Notes: generated by a model from the sequence alone, not told the origin. Shown: positions 25,766 through 34,616, counted from the stretch's first letter. The stretch: DNA of 64,000 nucleotides from Cupriavidus sp. U2 (GCF_009663685.2 NZ_RCOG02000011.1:1-64000), one strand, 5' to 3'. Program-made: numbers and translations.

Positions 25766-26788
25766 ATGACCATCCGCAGCCGGGCGCGCAGGCGCCTTCT
25801 TCGCCGAATCGCGCTTATTCCCGCTGTAATTCCCACTCTCGTTGCCGCGGCACTGGCGTGCGGTGCCACGCCGGCTCTGGCCGCCGACGCCGCCTTTCCG
25901 AGCCGCCCCGTCCGGCTGGTGGTCGGGTACGCCGCCGGTGGCGCCACCGACGTGCTGGCCAGGCTGGTGGCGCAGAAGATGGGCGAGGCACTGGGCCAGC
26001 CGATGGTGGTGGAAAACCGCGCCGGCGCCAACAGCAACGTGGGCGCCGAGGTGGTGGCCAAGGCCGTGCCGGACGGCTACACGCTGTACGTCTACACCAT
26101 CGCCAACACCATCAACGCCACGCTCTACGACAAGCTCAATTACGACCCGGCCAAGGATTTCGAGATGGTCGGCATGATCGCCCGCATTCCCAACGTACTG
26201 GTGGTCAATCCGGGCGTGCCCGTCAAGACCGTGGCCGACTACGTGAAGCTGGCCAAGACATCGCCCAACGGGGTGACGTTTGCGTCATCGGGCAGCGGAT
26301 CGTCGATCCACCTGTCCGGCGAGATCTTCCGCACGCGCAGCGGCGCCAACATGCTGCACGTGCCCTACAAGGGCAGCGCCCCGGCCGTGACCGACCTCAT
26401 GGGCGGCCAGGTGCAGTCGATGTTCGACAACACCCCGTCGGCCCTGCCGCATGTGAAGTCCGGCAAGTTGCGCGCCATCGCGGTGACCAGCGCGCAACGC
26501 ATGCCGCTCCTGCCCGACGTGCCGACGGTGGCCGAATCCGGCTATCCGGGCTTCGACGTGCAGTCGTGGTTCGCCATCTCCGCTCCGGCCGGCACGCCGC
26601 GCCCCGTTGTGGACCGCCTCAACGCCGCGCTGAACAAGGCGCTTGGCAATGCCGACGTGCGCGAGCGCATGCGCGACCTGGCGGCCACGCCCGAACCCGG
26701 CACGCCCGAACAATGCCGCACCTTCGCGATGTCCGAGATCAAGCGCTGGCACGACGTGGTGCGGCAATCGGGCGTGCGCCTCAACTAA
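25766..26788 (+). CDS. Bug/TctC-family periplasmic solute receptor (CoA-ligase operon)
   Basis: Receptor of 340 residues. The N-terminus has an Arg-rich stretch and a hydrophobic signal segment (IALIPAVIPTLVAAALA) with cleavage near ALAADA. The mature part shows VRLVVGYAAGGATDVLARLVA and NMLHVPYKGSAPAVTDLMGG. The ATG at 25766 is preceded by CAGGAGACAG; the longer in-frame ORF upstream overlaps the IclR promoter. It is 16 bp upstream of the acyl-CoA synthetase, so its ligand is probably the acid activated by that enzyme. No TctAB partner is in the window. Confidence 0.92.
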   Translation: MTIRSRARRRLLRRIALIPAVIPTLVAAALACGATPALAADAAFPSRPVRLVVGYAAGGATDVLARLVAQKMGEALGQPMVVENRAGANSNVGAEVVAKAVPDGYTLYVYTIANTINATLYDKLNYDPAKDFEMVGMIARIPNVLVVNPGVPVKTVADYVKLAKTSPNGVTFASSGSGSSIHLSGEIFRTRSGANMLHVPYKGSAPAVTDLMGGQVQSMFDNTPSALPHVKSGKLRAIAVTSAQRMPLLPDVPTVAESGYPGFDVQSWFAISAPAGTPRPVVDRLNAALNKALGNADVRERMRDLAATPEPGTPEQCRTFAMSEIKRWHDVVRQSGVRLN

Positions 26789-26804
26789 GGAGTCCGACAG
26801 CACC

Positions 26805-28328
26805 ATGTTTCCGATCGACCTGTTCTGGCGCGCCGCCGACCGCTGGCCCGACAATATCGCCATCGATGCCCCCGACGGCCCGCTGCGCTACCGCGAGCTG
26901 GCGGCGCAGGTGGCCGCGCTGGCCGCCCACTTCATCAAGCTCGACCCCGCCCCCCAGACTTGCGTAGGCATTTGCGCCGGCAACTCGGCCCGGCACATCG
27001 TGGCACTGCTGGCCGTGCTGGCCAGCGGCAAGATCTGGGTGCCGCTCAATCCCAAGAGCACGCAGCCGGAACTGCGGCGCATCATCGATGCCACCGAGCC
27101 GGGCATCATCGTGCTCGATGCCGCCTGCGAAGCCTTGCTCGACGGCGCGCCGGGCGTGCGGATCCATACCGACCACGCGCCGGACGGGGGCCGGACGCTG
27201 GCTTCGGCCATCGTGCAGCACGCCGACGCCGGGCGCCCGGTGCTGGATCTGGACCGTGATGCCACCCAGGCCATCAAGTTCACCGGGGGTACCACTGGCG
27301 CGCCCAAGGGGGTCATGCAGCCGTATCGCGCGTGGCTGGCCAATATCGTCAACCAGATCCACGCGTGGGGATTCACCGAGTCGGACCGCTACGTGATGGC
27401 CGCGCCGATCACCCATGGCACGTCCACCTACGTGATGCCGATCCTGGCCCAGGGCGGCTGCCACGTGATCATGGAAGGCAGCGGCGCCGAAGCGGTACGC
27501 GCCACCTTCCGCGACCGGCGCGGCACGGTCTGCTTCATGCCGCCCACCCTGATCTACATGCTGATGGCGCTGCCCGGCACCACCCGCGCCGACTATCCAT
27601 GGCTGCGCCGGCTGATCTACGGCGGCGCGCCGATGCCCCCCGAAAAAATCCGCCAGGCGCGCGACTTCTTCGGCCCCGTGGTGGCCACCACCTACGGCCA
27701 GACCGAGGCACCGCAGTTGCTGACCGTGATCGGCCCCGACGATTTCAACGACGAGCGCAACCTGGCCTCCGTGGGCCGCGCCACCTGGTTCAGCGACGTG
27801 GCGATCATGTCGCCCGACGGCCGCCTGCTGCCCGCCGGCGAAGTGGGCGAAGTGGTGGCGCGTGGCGACCTGGTCATGACCGGCTACTGGAAGCGTCCGG
27901 ACCTGACCGCCGCCACCATCATCGACGGCTGGCTGCATACCGGCGACCGCGGCCTGATCGATGCGCGCGGCTTCCTGTACCTGAAGGACCGCCTGCGCGA
28001 CGTGGTCATCACCGGCGGCTTCAACGTCTATCCGATCGACGTGGAGAACGCCCTGGGGCAGCATCCCGCCGTGCATGAATGCGCCGTGTTCGGCGTGCCT
28101 GACGACAAATGGGGAGAGGCTGTCCACGCCGCCGTGCAATTGCGGGAGGGCTGCCAGGCCGCCGCTGCCGACCTGATCGCGTTCGTGCGCGAGCGGCTCG
28201 GCCCCGTGCAGACGCCCAAGCAGATTCATTTCCACGCCAGCCTGCCGCGCTCGACGGTGGGCAAGGTACTGAAGAACACCGTGCGCGACCACGCCGTGGC
28301 CGCGCTGCCATCCGGAGACCACGCATGA
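26805..28328 (+). CDS. Acyl-CoA synthetase (AMP-forming), class I ANL
   Basis: Enzyme of 507 residues of the ANL superfamily. The phosphate loop KFTGGTTGAPKGV is near residue 160, the adenine motif TTYGQTEAP near 290, the hinge region GWLHTGDRGLIDARG near 375, and the A10 lysine occurs in STVGKVLKN near the C-terminus. It forms an acyl-adenylate and then a CoA thioester of a carboxylic acid. TAAGGAG precedes the ATG directly after the Bug stop, and the stop overlaps the lyase start in ATGA. The substrate is not readable from sequence; by context it is an imported carboxylate. Confidence 0.9.
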   Translation: MFPIDLFWRAADRWPDNIAIDAPDGPLRYRELAAQVAALAAHFIKLDPAPQTCVGICAGNSARHIVALLAVLASGKIWVPLNPKSTQPELRRIIDATEPGIIVLDAACEALLDGAPGVRIHTDHAPDGGRTLASAIVQHADAGRPVLDLDRDATQAIKFTGGTTGAPKGVMQPYRAWLANIVNQIHAWGFTESDRYVMAAPITHGTSTYVMPILAQGGCHVIMEGSGAEAVRATFRDRRGTVCFMPPTLIYMLMALPGTTRADYPWLRRLIYGGAPMPPEKIRQARDFFGPVVATTYGQTEAPQLLTVIGPDDFNDERNLASVGRATWFSDVAIMSPDGRLLPAGEVGEVVARGDLVMTGYWKRPDLTAATIIDGWLHTGDRGLIDARGFLYLKDRLRDVVITGGFNVYPIDVENALGQHPAVHECAVFGVPDDKWGEAVHAAVQLREGCQAAAADLIAFVRERLGPVQTPKQIHFHASLPRSTVGKVLKNTVRDHAVAALPSGDHA

Positions 28329-29110
28329 GCCAACAAGACAAGCCGGTGACCCGCCTCTGCAGCCACACGCTGACCAGCCTTCACTATGGCGACGCCAATC
28401 TCGTGGACGACCTGCTCGGCAAGACCACGTTCACCGAGGTCATGCTGATGCAGATCCTGGGCCGCACGCCCCGGCCGGTGGACATCCGCATTGCCGACAT
28501 GGTGCTGGTCGTGCTGATGGAGCATGGCCTGACGCCCAGCGCAATTGCCACGCGCCTGATCTACATGAGCGCCCCCGAGAACCTGCAGGGCGCGGTGTCG
28601 GCCGGGCTCCTGGCGGTGGGCAGTTCGTTCGTCGGCACCATGGAAAACTGCTCGGTGTTGCTGGACCGCATCCTGGCCGCGCAGGACCCTGACGCCGAGG
28701 CGCTAGCCATTGCCCGCGACTGCAAGGCGCGCAAGGCGCCCGTGCCCGGCTTTGGCCACCATCTGCACAAGCCGGTAGACCCGCGTGCCTACAAGCTGCT
28801 GGACCTGGGAGAAGCCGAAGCCGATCTGGCAGGGACGCATATCGGCGCGCTGAAGCGACTGTCCGCCGCCGTGGACGAGGTCCATGGCCGCGCGATCACG
28901 ATCAACGCCACTGGTGCCGTGGCCGCCCTGCTGGGCGAAATCGGCGTGCCAACGGCCGTGATGCGCGGCTTTGCGGTGATTTCGCGCGCGGCCGGTCTGG
29001 TGGCCCACATCGTCGAGGAACAGCAGAGCCCATCCGGCCGCTATATCTGGGATGTCGTCGAGGAGGCGATTCCCTACGTGGGCAACGCGCCGCACCGCGA
29101 CCACGCATAG
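28325..29110 (+). CDS. Citryl-CoA lyase-like protein (citrate synthase fold)
   Basis: Protein of 261 residues related to the C-terminal citrate-synthase-like part of citryl-CoA lyases. The family segments are DIRIADMVLVVLMEHGLTPSA near residue 55, VPGFGHHLHKPVDPRAYKL near 140, and AISRAAGL-like VISRAAGLVAHIVEEQ near 220. It is shorter than citrate synthase (about 430) and lacks its N-terminal domain, as expected for this group, which splits or forms citryl-CoA-type bonds. Translation is coupled to the CoA ligase by a four-base overlap, supporting successive steps: activation to the CoA thioester and then retro-Claisen cleavage. Confidence 0.82.
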   Translation: MSQQDKPVTRLCSHTLTSLHYGDANLVDDLLGKTTFTEVMLMQILGRTPRPVDIRIADMVLVVLMEHGLTPSAIATRLIYMSAPENLQGAVSAGLLAVGSSFVGTMENCSVLLDRILAAQDPDAEALAIARDCKARKAPVPGFGHHLHKPVDPRAYKLLDLGEAEADLAGTHIGALKRLSAAVDEVHGRAITINATGAVAALLGEIGVPTAVMRGFAVISRAAGLVAHIVEEQQSPSGRYIWDVVEEAIPYVGNAPHRDHA

Positions 29111-29112
29111 GC

Positions 29113-29136
29113 GCGCCACGCGTGTACGTGTGGCGC
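29113..29136. terminator. Hairpin between convergent lyase and integrase genes
   Basis: GCGCCAC at 29113-29119 and GTGGCGC at 29130-29136 form a 7-bp stem in the 26-bp gap between convergent genes. There is no T-run, so it is at best a weak bidirectional terminator. Confidence 0.4.
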
Positions 29137-30804
29137 TCAGTGCAGGTCCGGGTCGGCATAGGCGGCGCTTGTACTGACCGACGCGTGACCCAGCTGGTGT
29201 TGCACGGCCTTGCGGCCAATGCCTCGCGCCAGCGCGTGGGCGCCAGCCGTATGCCGCAGCCAGTGCGCGCTGGCCTTGGCAAGGTGCGTGGCGGCCGTGG
29301 GGTCATCGTCCGCCAGCGCCTGGCCCGCACGCGTGAAACACCGCTTCCAGATCGCCGCTACCTGTGCCACGGATAGCGGCGTGTCATCGCCTTCGCGCAG
29401 CATGCGGCCGATCAGCGGCGTGTCGGCCGGCAACCGCTCGACGTCGCGCCCCAGCCCGCGTGCTTCCATGTGATCGCGCAAGGCATCGACCACCGTCTCG
29501 GGCAGGTCGTTCGTGCGAGGCCGATTACCTGGCACGTGCAGCCGCCAGCCGTCGGACTGCGACAGATGCGCCACTGTCAACTGCGCCTGCTCCGATACGC
29601 GCAGGCCCGTGGCATGGACCAGCCGCAGCATGAACTGCAGGCGTACCGTGCGCGGATCGTCGGCAGGCAGCCCGCCCACGTACCGCTTCAGGTGCTGCCA
29701 TTGGGTGCGGCTGAGGCTGCGCCCGGCCTGGATGCGCGGCGCAGCGGCCGCGGCGGGCTGTGCCACCGACGCAAACGGGTTGTCGCGCAGGTGCCCCTGC
29801 CGGGTCAGACACGCGCAGAGCGTCTTCAGAATCCGGGTCGCATGGCGGATGCTCGACGGCGATAGCGGACCTTCGAACGGCCGCCAGTCGGGACCATTGC
29901 GCGGCGCGCCACGCCGGCCCACCCATTGCGCGGCCGGCTGGGGATCGGCCAGGAATGCCAGGTAGGCTTGGCAGTCGTCAGCGTCCAGTTTGGCCAGAGG
30001 CTTGCCCCGCACGAAAACGGCCCAGAGCAGCAGCCGCTCGGCCTGCGCGCGGTAAGCGCGCCAGGTGTGGCTGCCTTCCGGGCCGTAGTCTTCCAGCCAG
30101 GCCCGGATGGCCTGCACATCGGCTTGCGCTGGTACGTGGCGCAGCGCTTCCAGCGGGACCAGCGCCGGGGCTTCGGCATGTCGCGGGTCGGCGATACCCG
30201 CGCGGTGCGGCGCCATCGCATGCATCCGCAGCCATGCCTCGATCTCGTGCGCGGTGGCTTCGCCAATGCCGCGCACGTGCCGATACCAGCTGCGCGGATC
30301 GGCGGCGATGGCTGCCGCCAGCGTCGCCAGCGTGGTCCAACCCGTCTGCGCAAGCCGGCTGGCAATGGCCGGCGTGAACCACCCGGCCACGGCATCGCCC
30401 GCCAATGGGCGCACCAGCAACAGTGGCTGCAGCGCATCCAGCGCCCGCAGCAGCTTGCGCTGGCGCGTTTGCCGTGCCGCGGCGCTCTCGGCTGCCGGCG
30501 GCACGATCATCGCCAGCCAGGTCTTCTCGGTCAGGATGGTTGCCTCGCCGTCGGCGCGCTGACGCGTGGTCAGCCGCTTCACGCCGCGTGCCAGTTCCGT
30601 CTCGATCCAGCCCAGCGTGGTGCGGGCCTGGCGCAGGTCCAGGTCCGGCGTCAGATAGCGCGTGGCCAGCCGGCCCAGGTCGAGACCCTGCAGGTAGCCA
30701 CGGTAGTAGGCAAAGTGTTGTGGGCCGAGCAGACGCGCCGGGGCGACCGGCGGGCGCTGGCGCCGGCGAATGGCCTGCCCGGCGCTGGGTACGGCGGAAG
30801 ACAA
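29137..30804 (-). CDS. Tyrosine recombinase/phage-integrase family protein, DUF3701 type
   Basis: Protein of about 555 residues. The N-terminal part (LLGPQHFAYYRGYLQGLDLG) is of the DUF3701 type, followed by a core-binding domain and a catalytic domain. The catalytic set is visible as LVHATGLRVSEQAQL (Arg I), SAHWLRHTAGAHALA (HxxR) and QLGHASVSTSAAY (His and the Tyr nucleophile). The long in-frame extension to 31185 overlaps the sensor kinase and contains no family sequence. I take the TTG at 30804 (LSSAVPSAG) as a provisional start; the real start is uncertain. No att site or tRNA is visible nearby. Members of this group are often chromosomal without an obvious prophage. Confidence 0.8.
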   Translation of the reverse strand: MSSAVPSAGQAIRRRQRPPVAPARLLGPQHFAYYRGYLQGLDLGRLATRYLTPDLDLRQARTTLGWIETELARGVKRLTTRQRADGEATILTEKTWLAMIVPPAAESAAARQTRQRKLLRALDALQPLLLVRPLAGDAVAGWFTPAIASRLAQTGWTTLATLAAAIAADPRSWYRHVRGIGEATAHEIEAWLRMHAMAPHRAGIADPRHAEAPALVPLEALRHVPAQADVQAIRAWLEDYGPEGSHTWRAYRAQAERLLLWAVFVRGKPLAKLDADDCQAYLAFLADPQPAAQWVGRRGAPRNGPDWRPFEGPLSPSSIRHATRILKTLCACLTRQGHLRDNPFASVAQPAAAAAPRIQAGRSLSRTQWQHLKRYVGGLPADDPRTVRLQFMLRLVHATGLRVSEQAQLTVAHLSQSDGWRLHVPGNRPRTNDLPETVVDALRDHMEARGLGRDVERLPADTPLIGRMLREGDDTPLSVAQVAAIWKRCFTRAGQALADDDPTAATHLAKASAHWLRHTAGAHALARGIGRKAVQHQLGHASVSTSAAYADPDLH

Positions 30805-30865
30805 GGGATGACAGCGGGGACACCGCAAACGGCAAAGGGCGCGATGATACCCGATGGGCGGACCG

Positions 30866-30896
30866 GCGCCCCGCTCCCCTTGCCGGAGCGGGGCGC
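30866..30896. terminator. Strong GC hairpin after the sensor-kinase gene
   Basis: GCGCCCCGCTCC at 30866-30877 pairs perfectly with GGAGCGGGGCGC at 30885-30896 around a 7-base loop. It begins seven bases behind the kinase stop. No T-run follows on the minus strand, so it may block or slow polymerase or protect the 3' end rather than act as a classic terminator. Confidence 0.6.
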
Positions 30897-30902
30897 AGAC
30901 CG

Positions 30903-32240
30903 TCAGTCGGCCTTGACCCCCGCGGGCAGCCGCACGCGCACGCCCAGCCCGCCCAGCGGCGACCTGGCCAGTTCGAACCGGCCGCCGTACAGCGCGCAGA
31001 CATCGCGCACGATGGCCAGCCCCAGCCCGCTGCCTTCTGCCGACTCGTCGAGCCGCGCGTACGGCTGCACGGCGCGCGTCATGGCGGAGGCCGGCATGCC
31101 GGGTCCATCGTCGTCGATGCGGATTTCCAGCTCGGCCGCCTGCGCCACCAGATCGACGCGGATTCTGGTCTGCGCCCACTGCCACGCGTTGTCCAGCAGG
31201 TTGCCGAGCATTTCGACCAGATCCTGGCGGTCGCCGGCAAAGCTGGCCTGGCCTTCGATATCGACGGCGATGAGCTTGCCGGCGTGCAGCCGGCTCAGCG
31301 CGCGCACCAGTTCGTCGACGGCGGGCCGCACCGCCACCGCCCCGCCGGCCGCCCCACCCGCCCCGGCCGCCCGGGCGCGTGCCAGATGACGGTCCACCTG
31401 CTGGCGCATGGCGTCCACCTGCTGCATCACGCGTTGCGATGCGGGCGCGGGCAACGTTGCCGCGTCGTTGGCCAGAATGGCCAGCGGCGTCTTGACCGCA
31501 TGCGCCAGGTCTGCGGCCTGCCGGCGCGACCGTTCAACGGCTTCGTGATTGCGCCGCAGCAGCAGGTGGATCTCGTCGACCAGCGGCTGTACCTCGGCCG
31601 GCCAGGCGCCTTGCAGCGTCGGTTCCTGGCCCGCGTGCAGGCGCGCCACCGCTGCACGCAGCCGCGACAACGGCGCCAGCCCGAAACGGATCTGCGCCCA
31701 CACCGCACCCAGGATGCCCAGCCCCAGCACGCCCAGCGACAACCACAGCAGATGGCGGAACGACCGCTTGGCCTGCCGCAGTTCGGTGCGGTCCAGTGCG
31801 ACGGTGATGTCTACCGGGGCATCGGCGCCGGTCAGTTGCAGGCGGCGCGACTTCACCAGCAGCGACTGGCCGCGCGGGCCGCCGCGGATATCGGCATCTC
31901 CCTCGCCTACGCGGCGTTCCACGGCAGCGGGGATATCGACATCCCAGAGCGAACGCGAACGCAGCGTCTGGCTGCCCGACGACGCCTGCCAGTAGGCACC
32001 GGCATACGGCAGTTCGAAGCGCGGATCGGCGGGCTGGCGCGTCAGTTCCAGCTTGCCGTCGGTGCGCCATTCCAGCGCGGCGGCCAGGCTGGTCAGGTCG
32101 CGGTCAAGTTCGGCGATATAGGTGCGGTCGACGTGCCGGCCAAACAGCGTATCGAGCAGCCAGCCGGTGGTGCAGAGCGTGCCGGCGATCCACAGCGTGG
32201 CGATACCCAGCAGGCGCCGGGCGATCGAGGCGCGCTTCAT
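30903..32240 (-). CDS. Two-component sensor histidine kinase
   Basis: Kinase of 445 residues with two membrane segments (about 11-30 and near 170, LLWLSLGVLGLGILGAVW) around a periplasmic sensor of about 130 residues. The phosphorylated His is in DLAHAVKTPLAIL, the N-box is NLLDNAWQWA, and the G-boxes are DDDGPGMP and GSGLGLAIV. The H-box with a preceding HAMP-like linker and the PepSY neighbour resemble PhoQ/QseC-type kinases. It overlaps the response-regulator gene by four bases. The signal is unknown. Confidence 0.93.
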   Translation of the reverse strand: MKRASIARRLLGIATLWIAGTLCTTGWLLDTLFGRHVDRTYIAELDRDLTSLAAALEWRTDGKLELTRQPADPRFELPYAGAYWQASSGSQTLRSRSLWDVDIPAAVERRVGEGDADIRGGPRGQSLLVKSRRLQLTGADAPVDITVALDRTELRQAKRSFRHLLWLSLGVLGLGILGAVWAQIRFGLAPLSRLRAAVARLHAGQEPTLQGAWPAEVQPLVDEIHLLLRRNHEAVERSRRQAADLAHAVKTPLAILANDAATLPAPASQRVMQQVDAMRQQVDRHLARARAAGAGGAAGGAVAVRPAVDELVRALSRLHAGKLIAVDIEGQASFAGDRQDLVEMLGNLLDNAWQWAQTRIRVDLVAQAAELEIRIDDDGPGMPASAMTRAVQPYARLDESAEGSGLGLAIVRDVCALYGGRFELARSPLGGLGVRVRLPAGVKAD

Positions 32241-32908
32241 GCGGCATCGGCCGGCGGCCGCATGCGGTAGCCCAGGCCCCGCACGGTCTCGATGACGTCA
32301 ACACCGAGCTTGCGCCGCAGGCGTCCCACGAAGACCTCGATGGTATTGCTGTCGCGGTCGAAATCCTGGGCGTAGATATGCTCGGTCAGCGTGGTCTTGC
32401 TGACGATGGCGCCCTGGTGGTGCATCAGGTAGTCGAGCACCTTGAATTCGTGGGAGGTCAACGTGACCGGATTGCCGTTGACGCTGACCTGACCGCTGCC
32501 CGGCGCCAGCAGCACGGGGCCGCAGGCCAGCGTGGGCGATGTGCGGCCGGCCGAGCGGCGGATCAGCGCGCGGATGCGGGCCAGCAATTCCTCGGTGCGG
32601 AACGGCTTGGTCAGGTAGTCGTCGGCGCCGGCGTCGATGCCCTCCACCTTCTCTACCCAGCTGTCGCGCGCGGTCAGGATCAGCACCGGCACGTCGTTGC
32701 CGGCCTGGCGCCAGCGCTTGAGGACGGTCAGGCCGTCTAGCCGGGGCAGGCCCAGGTCGAGCACGACGGTGTCATAGGGATGTTCGGCGCCCAGGTGCTC
32801 GGCGTCGATGCCGTCGGCAGCGTGGTCCACGGCATAGCCGGCCTGGGCCAGCGCCTGCGCAAGCTGGGCGGCAAGTGTGCTTTCGTCTTCGACCAGGAGG
32901 ATGCGCAT
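32237..32908 (-). CDS. OmpR/PhoB-family response regulator
   Basis: Regulator of 223 residues. The receiver domain has acidic residues EDES at 8-11, the phospho-acceptor at about D51 (VVLDLGLP), Thr in LILTARD and Lys in DDYLTKPF. The C-terminal winged helix contains LTSHEFKVLDYLMHHQG and the end motif TVRGLGYRM. It is the partner of the overlapping kinase gene and starts five bases behind the PepSY gene. Confidence 0.95.
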   Translation of the reverse strand: MRILLVEDESTLAAQLAQALAQAGYAVDHAADGIDAEHLGAEHPYDTVVLDLGLPRLDGLTVLKRWRQAGNDVPVLILTARDSWVEKVEGIDAGADDYLTKPFRTEELLARIRALIRRSAGRTSPTLACGPVLLAPGSGQVSVNGNPVTLTSHEFKVLDYLMHHQGAIVSKTTLTEHIYAQDFDRDSNTIEVFVGRLRRKLGVDVIETVRGLGYRMRPPADAA

Positions 32909-32913
32909 GGCGG

Positions 32914-33321
32914 TCAGGGCTTGCGGGCGCGGTCGAGATCATGGCCCTTGGCCTTGAGCAGCCTGGCATCGCGGGCGTCGTACTCGAGCTTGGCCACGGA
33001 GCCGGTGGGCAGCAACAGCTTCACTTCGTATTGCCAGATGCCGTCGTCGCGGTCCAGCTTCACGTCGATCACGTCACCGGCGTACTGGCGCGAGACCGTG
33101 TCGAGGATGCGCGCAAGCGGCAGGATCTCGCCGGAGCGCAAGGCCGCACGGGCCCGGTCGGCGTCGGTATCGGCCAGCGCGAGGCTGGCACCGCCCGTCG
33201 CTGCCAGCACGGCCAGCAGGGTTAGCACGCGGCAGGCACCACGCAGGCGCGCGGCGGTACGGTCGGCGGGCAATCCCGTGACGGCGGTTGGGGGCGGGGG
33301 CGAGGCAGTCATTTGCGGCAT
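32914..33321 (-). CDS. PepSY-domain exported protein
   Basis: Protein of 135 residues with a signal segment (RVLTLLAVLAATGGASLALA) and a PepSY-type domain (LPLARILDTVSRQYAGDVIDVKLDRDDGIWQYEVKLL). PepSY proteins at two-component loci often act as periplasmic modulators. It is first in the operon with the regulator and kinase. A second in-frame ATG at 33312 has better Shine-Dalgarno spacing (GAGA), so the first three residues are uncertain. Confidence 0.85.
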   Translation of the reverse strand: MPQMTASPPPPTAVTGLPADRTAARLRGACRVLTLLAVLAATGGASLALADTDADRARAALRSGEILPLARILDTVSRQYAGDVIDVKLDRDDGIWQYEVKLLLPTGSVAKLEYDARDARLLKAKGHDLDRARKP

Positions 33322-33421
33322 TCTCGGCCGGGCAAGCTGAACGCCGCCTGAACGGCATGCTCAGGTGCCATTCAGGTGCCACGGCGCATGATGCCCGCCA
33401 GATTCCCACAACCCCGGCACC

Positions 33422-33562
33422 ATGTCACGTTCCCGCACCCTCCTGTCCCCGCGTTACCCGACCCTGCGCAGCCTTGGCGCAGGCCTGGCCCAGCTGGCCC
33501 CGCTGGCGGTGGCCATGGCGGGCGCCGGCCTGCCCTTCTGGCTCCAGACGCTGGGGCACTAG
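33422..33562 (+). CDS. Short hypothetical protein, 46 residues
   Basis: An ATG-to-TAG ORF of 47 codons in which nearly every codon ends in G or C, as in real genes of this genome. It encodes a basic N-terminus (MSRSRTLLSPRYPTLRS) and a hydrophobic stretch (LAPLAVAMAGAGLPFWLQ) that could be one membrane helix. It is divergent from the PepSY gene and followed at once by a 10-bp perfect hairpin. No ribosome site is obvious. No family is recognised. Confidence 0.45.
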   Translation: MSRSRTLLSPRYPTLRSLGAGLAQLAPLAVAMAGAGLPFWLQTLGH

Positions 33563-33586
33563 GTCATCTTCGGGCGCGAAGATGAC
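33563..33586 (+). terminator. Perfect hairpin behind the 46-codon ORF
   Basis: GTCATCTTCG (33563-33572) and CGAAGATGAC (33577-33586) form a 10-bp stem around GGCG, one base after the TAG. It lacks a T-run, but its position fits a transcript end. The gap 33587-33645 contains nothing else recognised. Confidence 0.5.
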
Positions 33587-33645
33587 TTCGTCACCGAAGG
33601 AAGAATGTGATGTTTGGGTTATATTTTTGGGCCGAGCGCCCGGGA

Positions 33646-34616
33646 TCAGAACACCAGCGTGGCTGTGCCCATGACGGTGGCCGTGCTGTCGAGCCGGTTC
33701 TTGCTGGTCACCGTGGGCACCCAGCGCAGGCTGAATGACAGCGGCGCCTTGCCGCCCAGCTTGGTGTCGTACGTGACGATCGGCCCGATCGTGAAATCAT
33801 GGCCGCGGAACCCATTGAGGCGGTCGGCCGTGGGGCCGGTATCGCTGCCGAGCTGCTGGACCGTGCCCATGACCAGCCCCGCTCCCCAATTGCCAAATTT
33901 CTTCACCCCCATGACGTCCAGCGTGAACAGCGGCGCGTTCTGGTAGTCGGTGGCCGTATTGCGCGTGTAGAACTGGAAGGCCGCCACGGCGTTGAATTCG
34001 AGCCCGTATTGCGGCATCAGGTGCGTGAAGGCCACCTGCGGCACGAAGGTCCAGTTGTTCAGGCTGGGATTGGCCAGCGCGTTCTTGTCGTACTGACCCG
34101 TGGGCGCCCAGACGTTGAAGCTCAACGCCATGTGGGTGGTCTTGGAAAAGTGGTAGCCGGCGATCAGCGGGCTGAAATACATGTCATAGAGGTTCGACGC
34201 GCGATCGGAGGCGCCGCGCGAAAACGTGCCGCCGCCGGGCCCGGTGAATACGGCGCTGGTATGCACAGTCGTCCAGACATACGGCAGCGTAAAGCTCGAC
34301 GCGAAATTCCAGGCGCCGGGCCCGGTGTCCCAGACCTTCATGATCGTCGCCAGCGTGAACGCGATCTTGGCGTCGATGCCCGCCGTGGTCCGCCCGCCAA
34401 TCGGCACCTCGCGGCCGCTGCCGATCGAGCCATCCATATATAGCTGCTGCAGGTTGGCGATCCACACCGGCTGGTCAGGAATCACCGCCACGTTCGCCGA
34501 CACGCTGGTGCCCGCCACCGGCCGGCCGAGCGCGCCTTCGGTGGCATGTCCGGCCAATGGCGCCAGCAGACCCCCCACGGAAAGACACCGACGACGGCCG
34601 AACGTGCGCGATTCAT
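33646..34616 (-). CDS. SphA/phenol-degradation MetA-like outer-membrane protein, 5' frameshift
   Basis: The body (33646-34578) encodes about 310 residues of the Phenol_MetA_deg/SphA family, a beta-barrel thought to help hydrophobic substrates cross the outer membrane. It has many aromatic-ended strands and ends in TATLVF. The natural start seems to be the ATG at 34616, which has a perfect AGGAGG upstream and encodes MNRARSAVVGVFPW. That frame breaks in a run of six G (34571-34576, C on the + strand). One more G would join it to GGLLAPLAGHATE and create a complete signal peptide. The alternative start, GTG at 34578, has no signal peptide. So the gene is off, phase-variable or mis-sequenced. 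Confidence 0.7.

Noticed and set aside
30805..31185. Recombinase start at 31185 giving 682 residues
   Set aside because: The added part overlaps the sensor-kinase catalytic domain and shows no recombinase-family sequence.
29137..33321. A prophage or genomic island around the recombinase
   Set aside because: Neighbours are an ordinary two-component system and a catabolic operon with typical codon use; no att sites or phage genes are seen.
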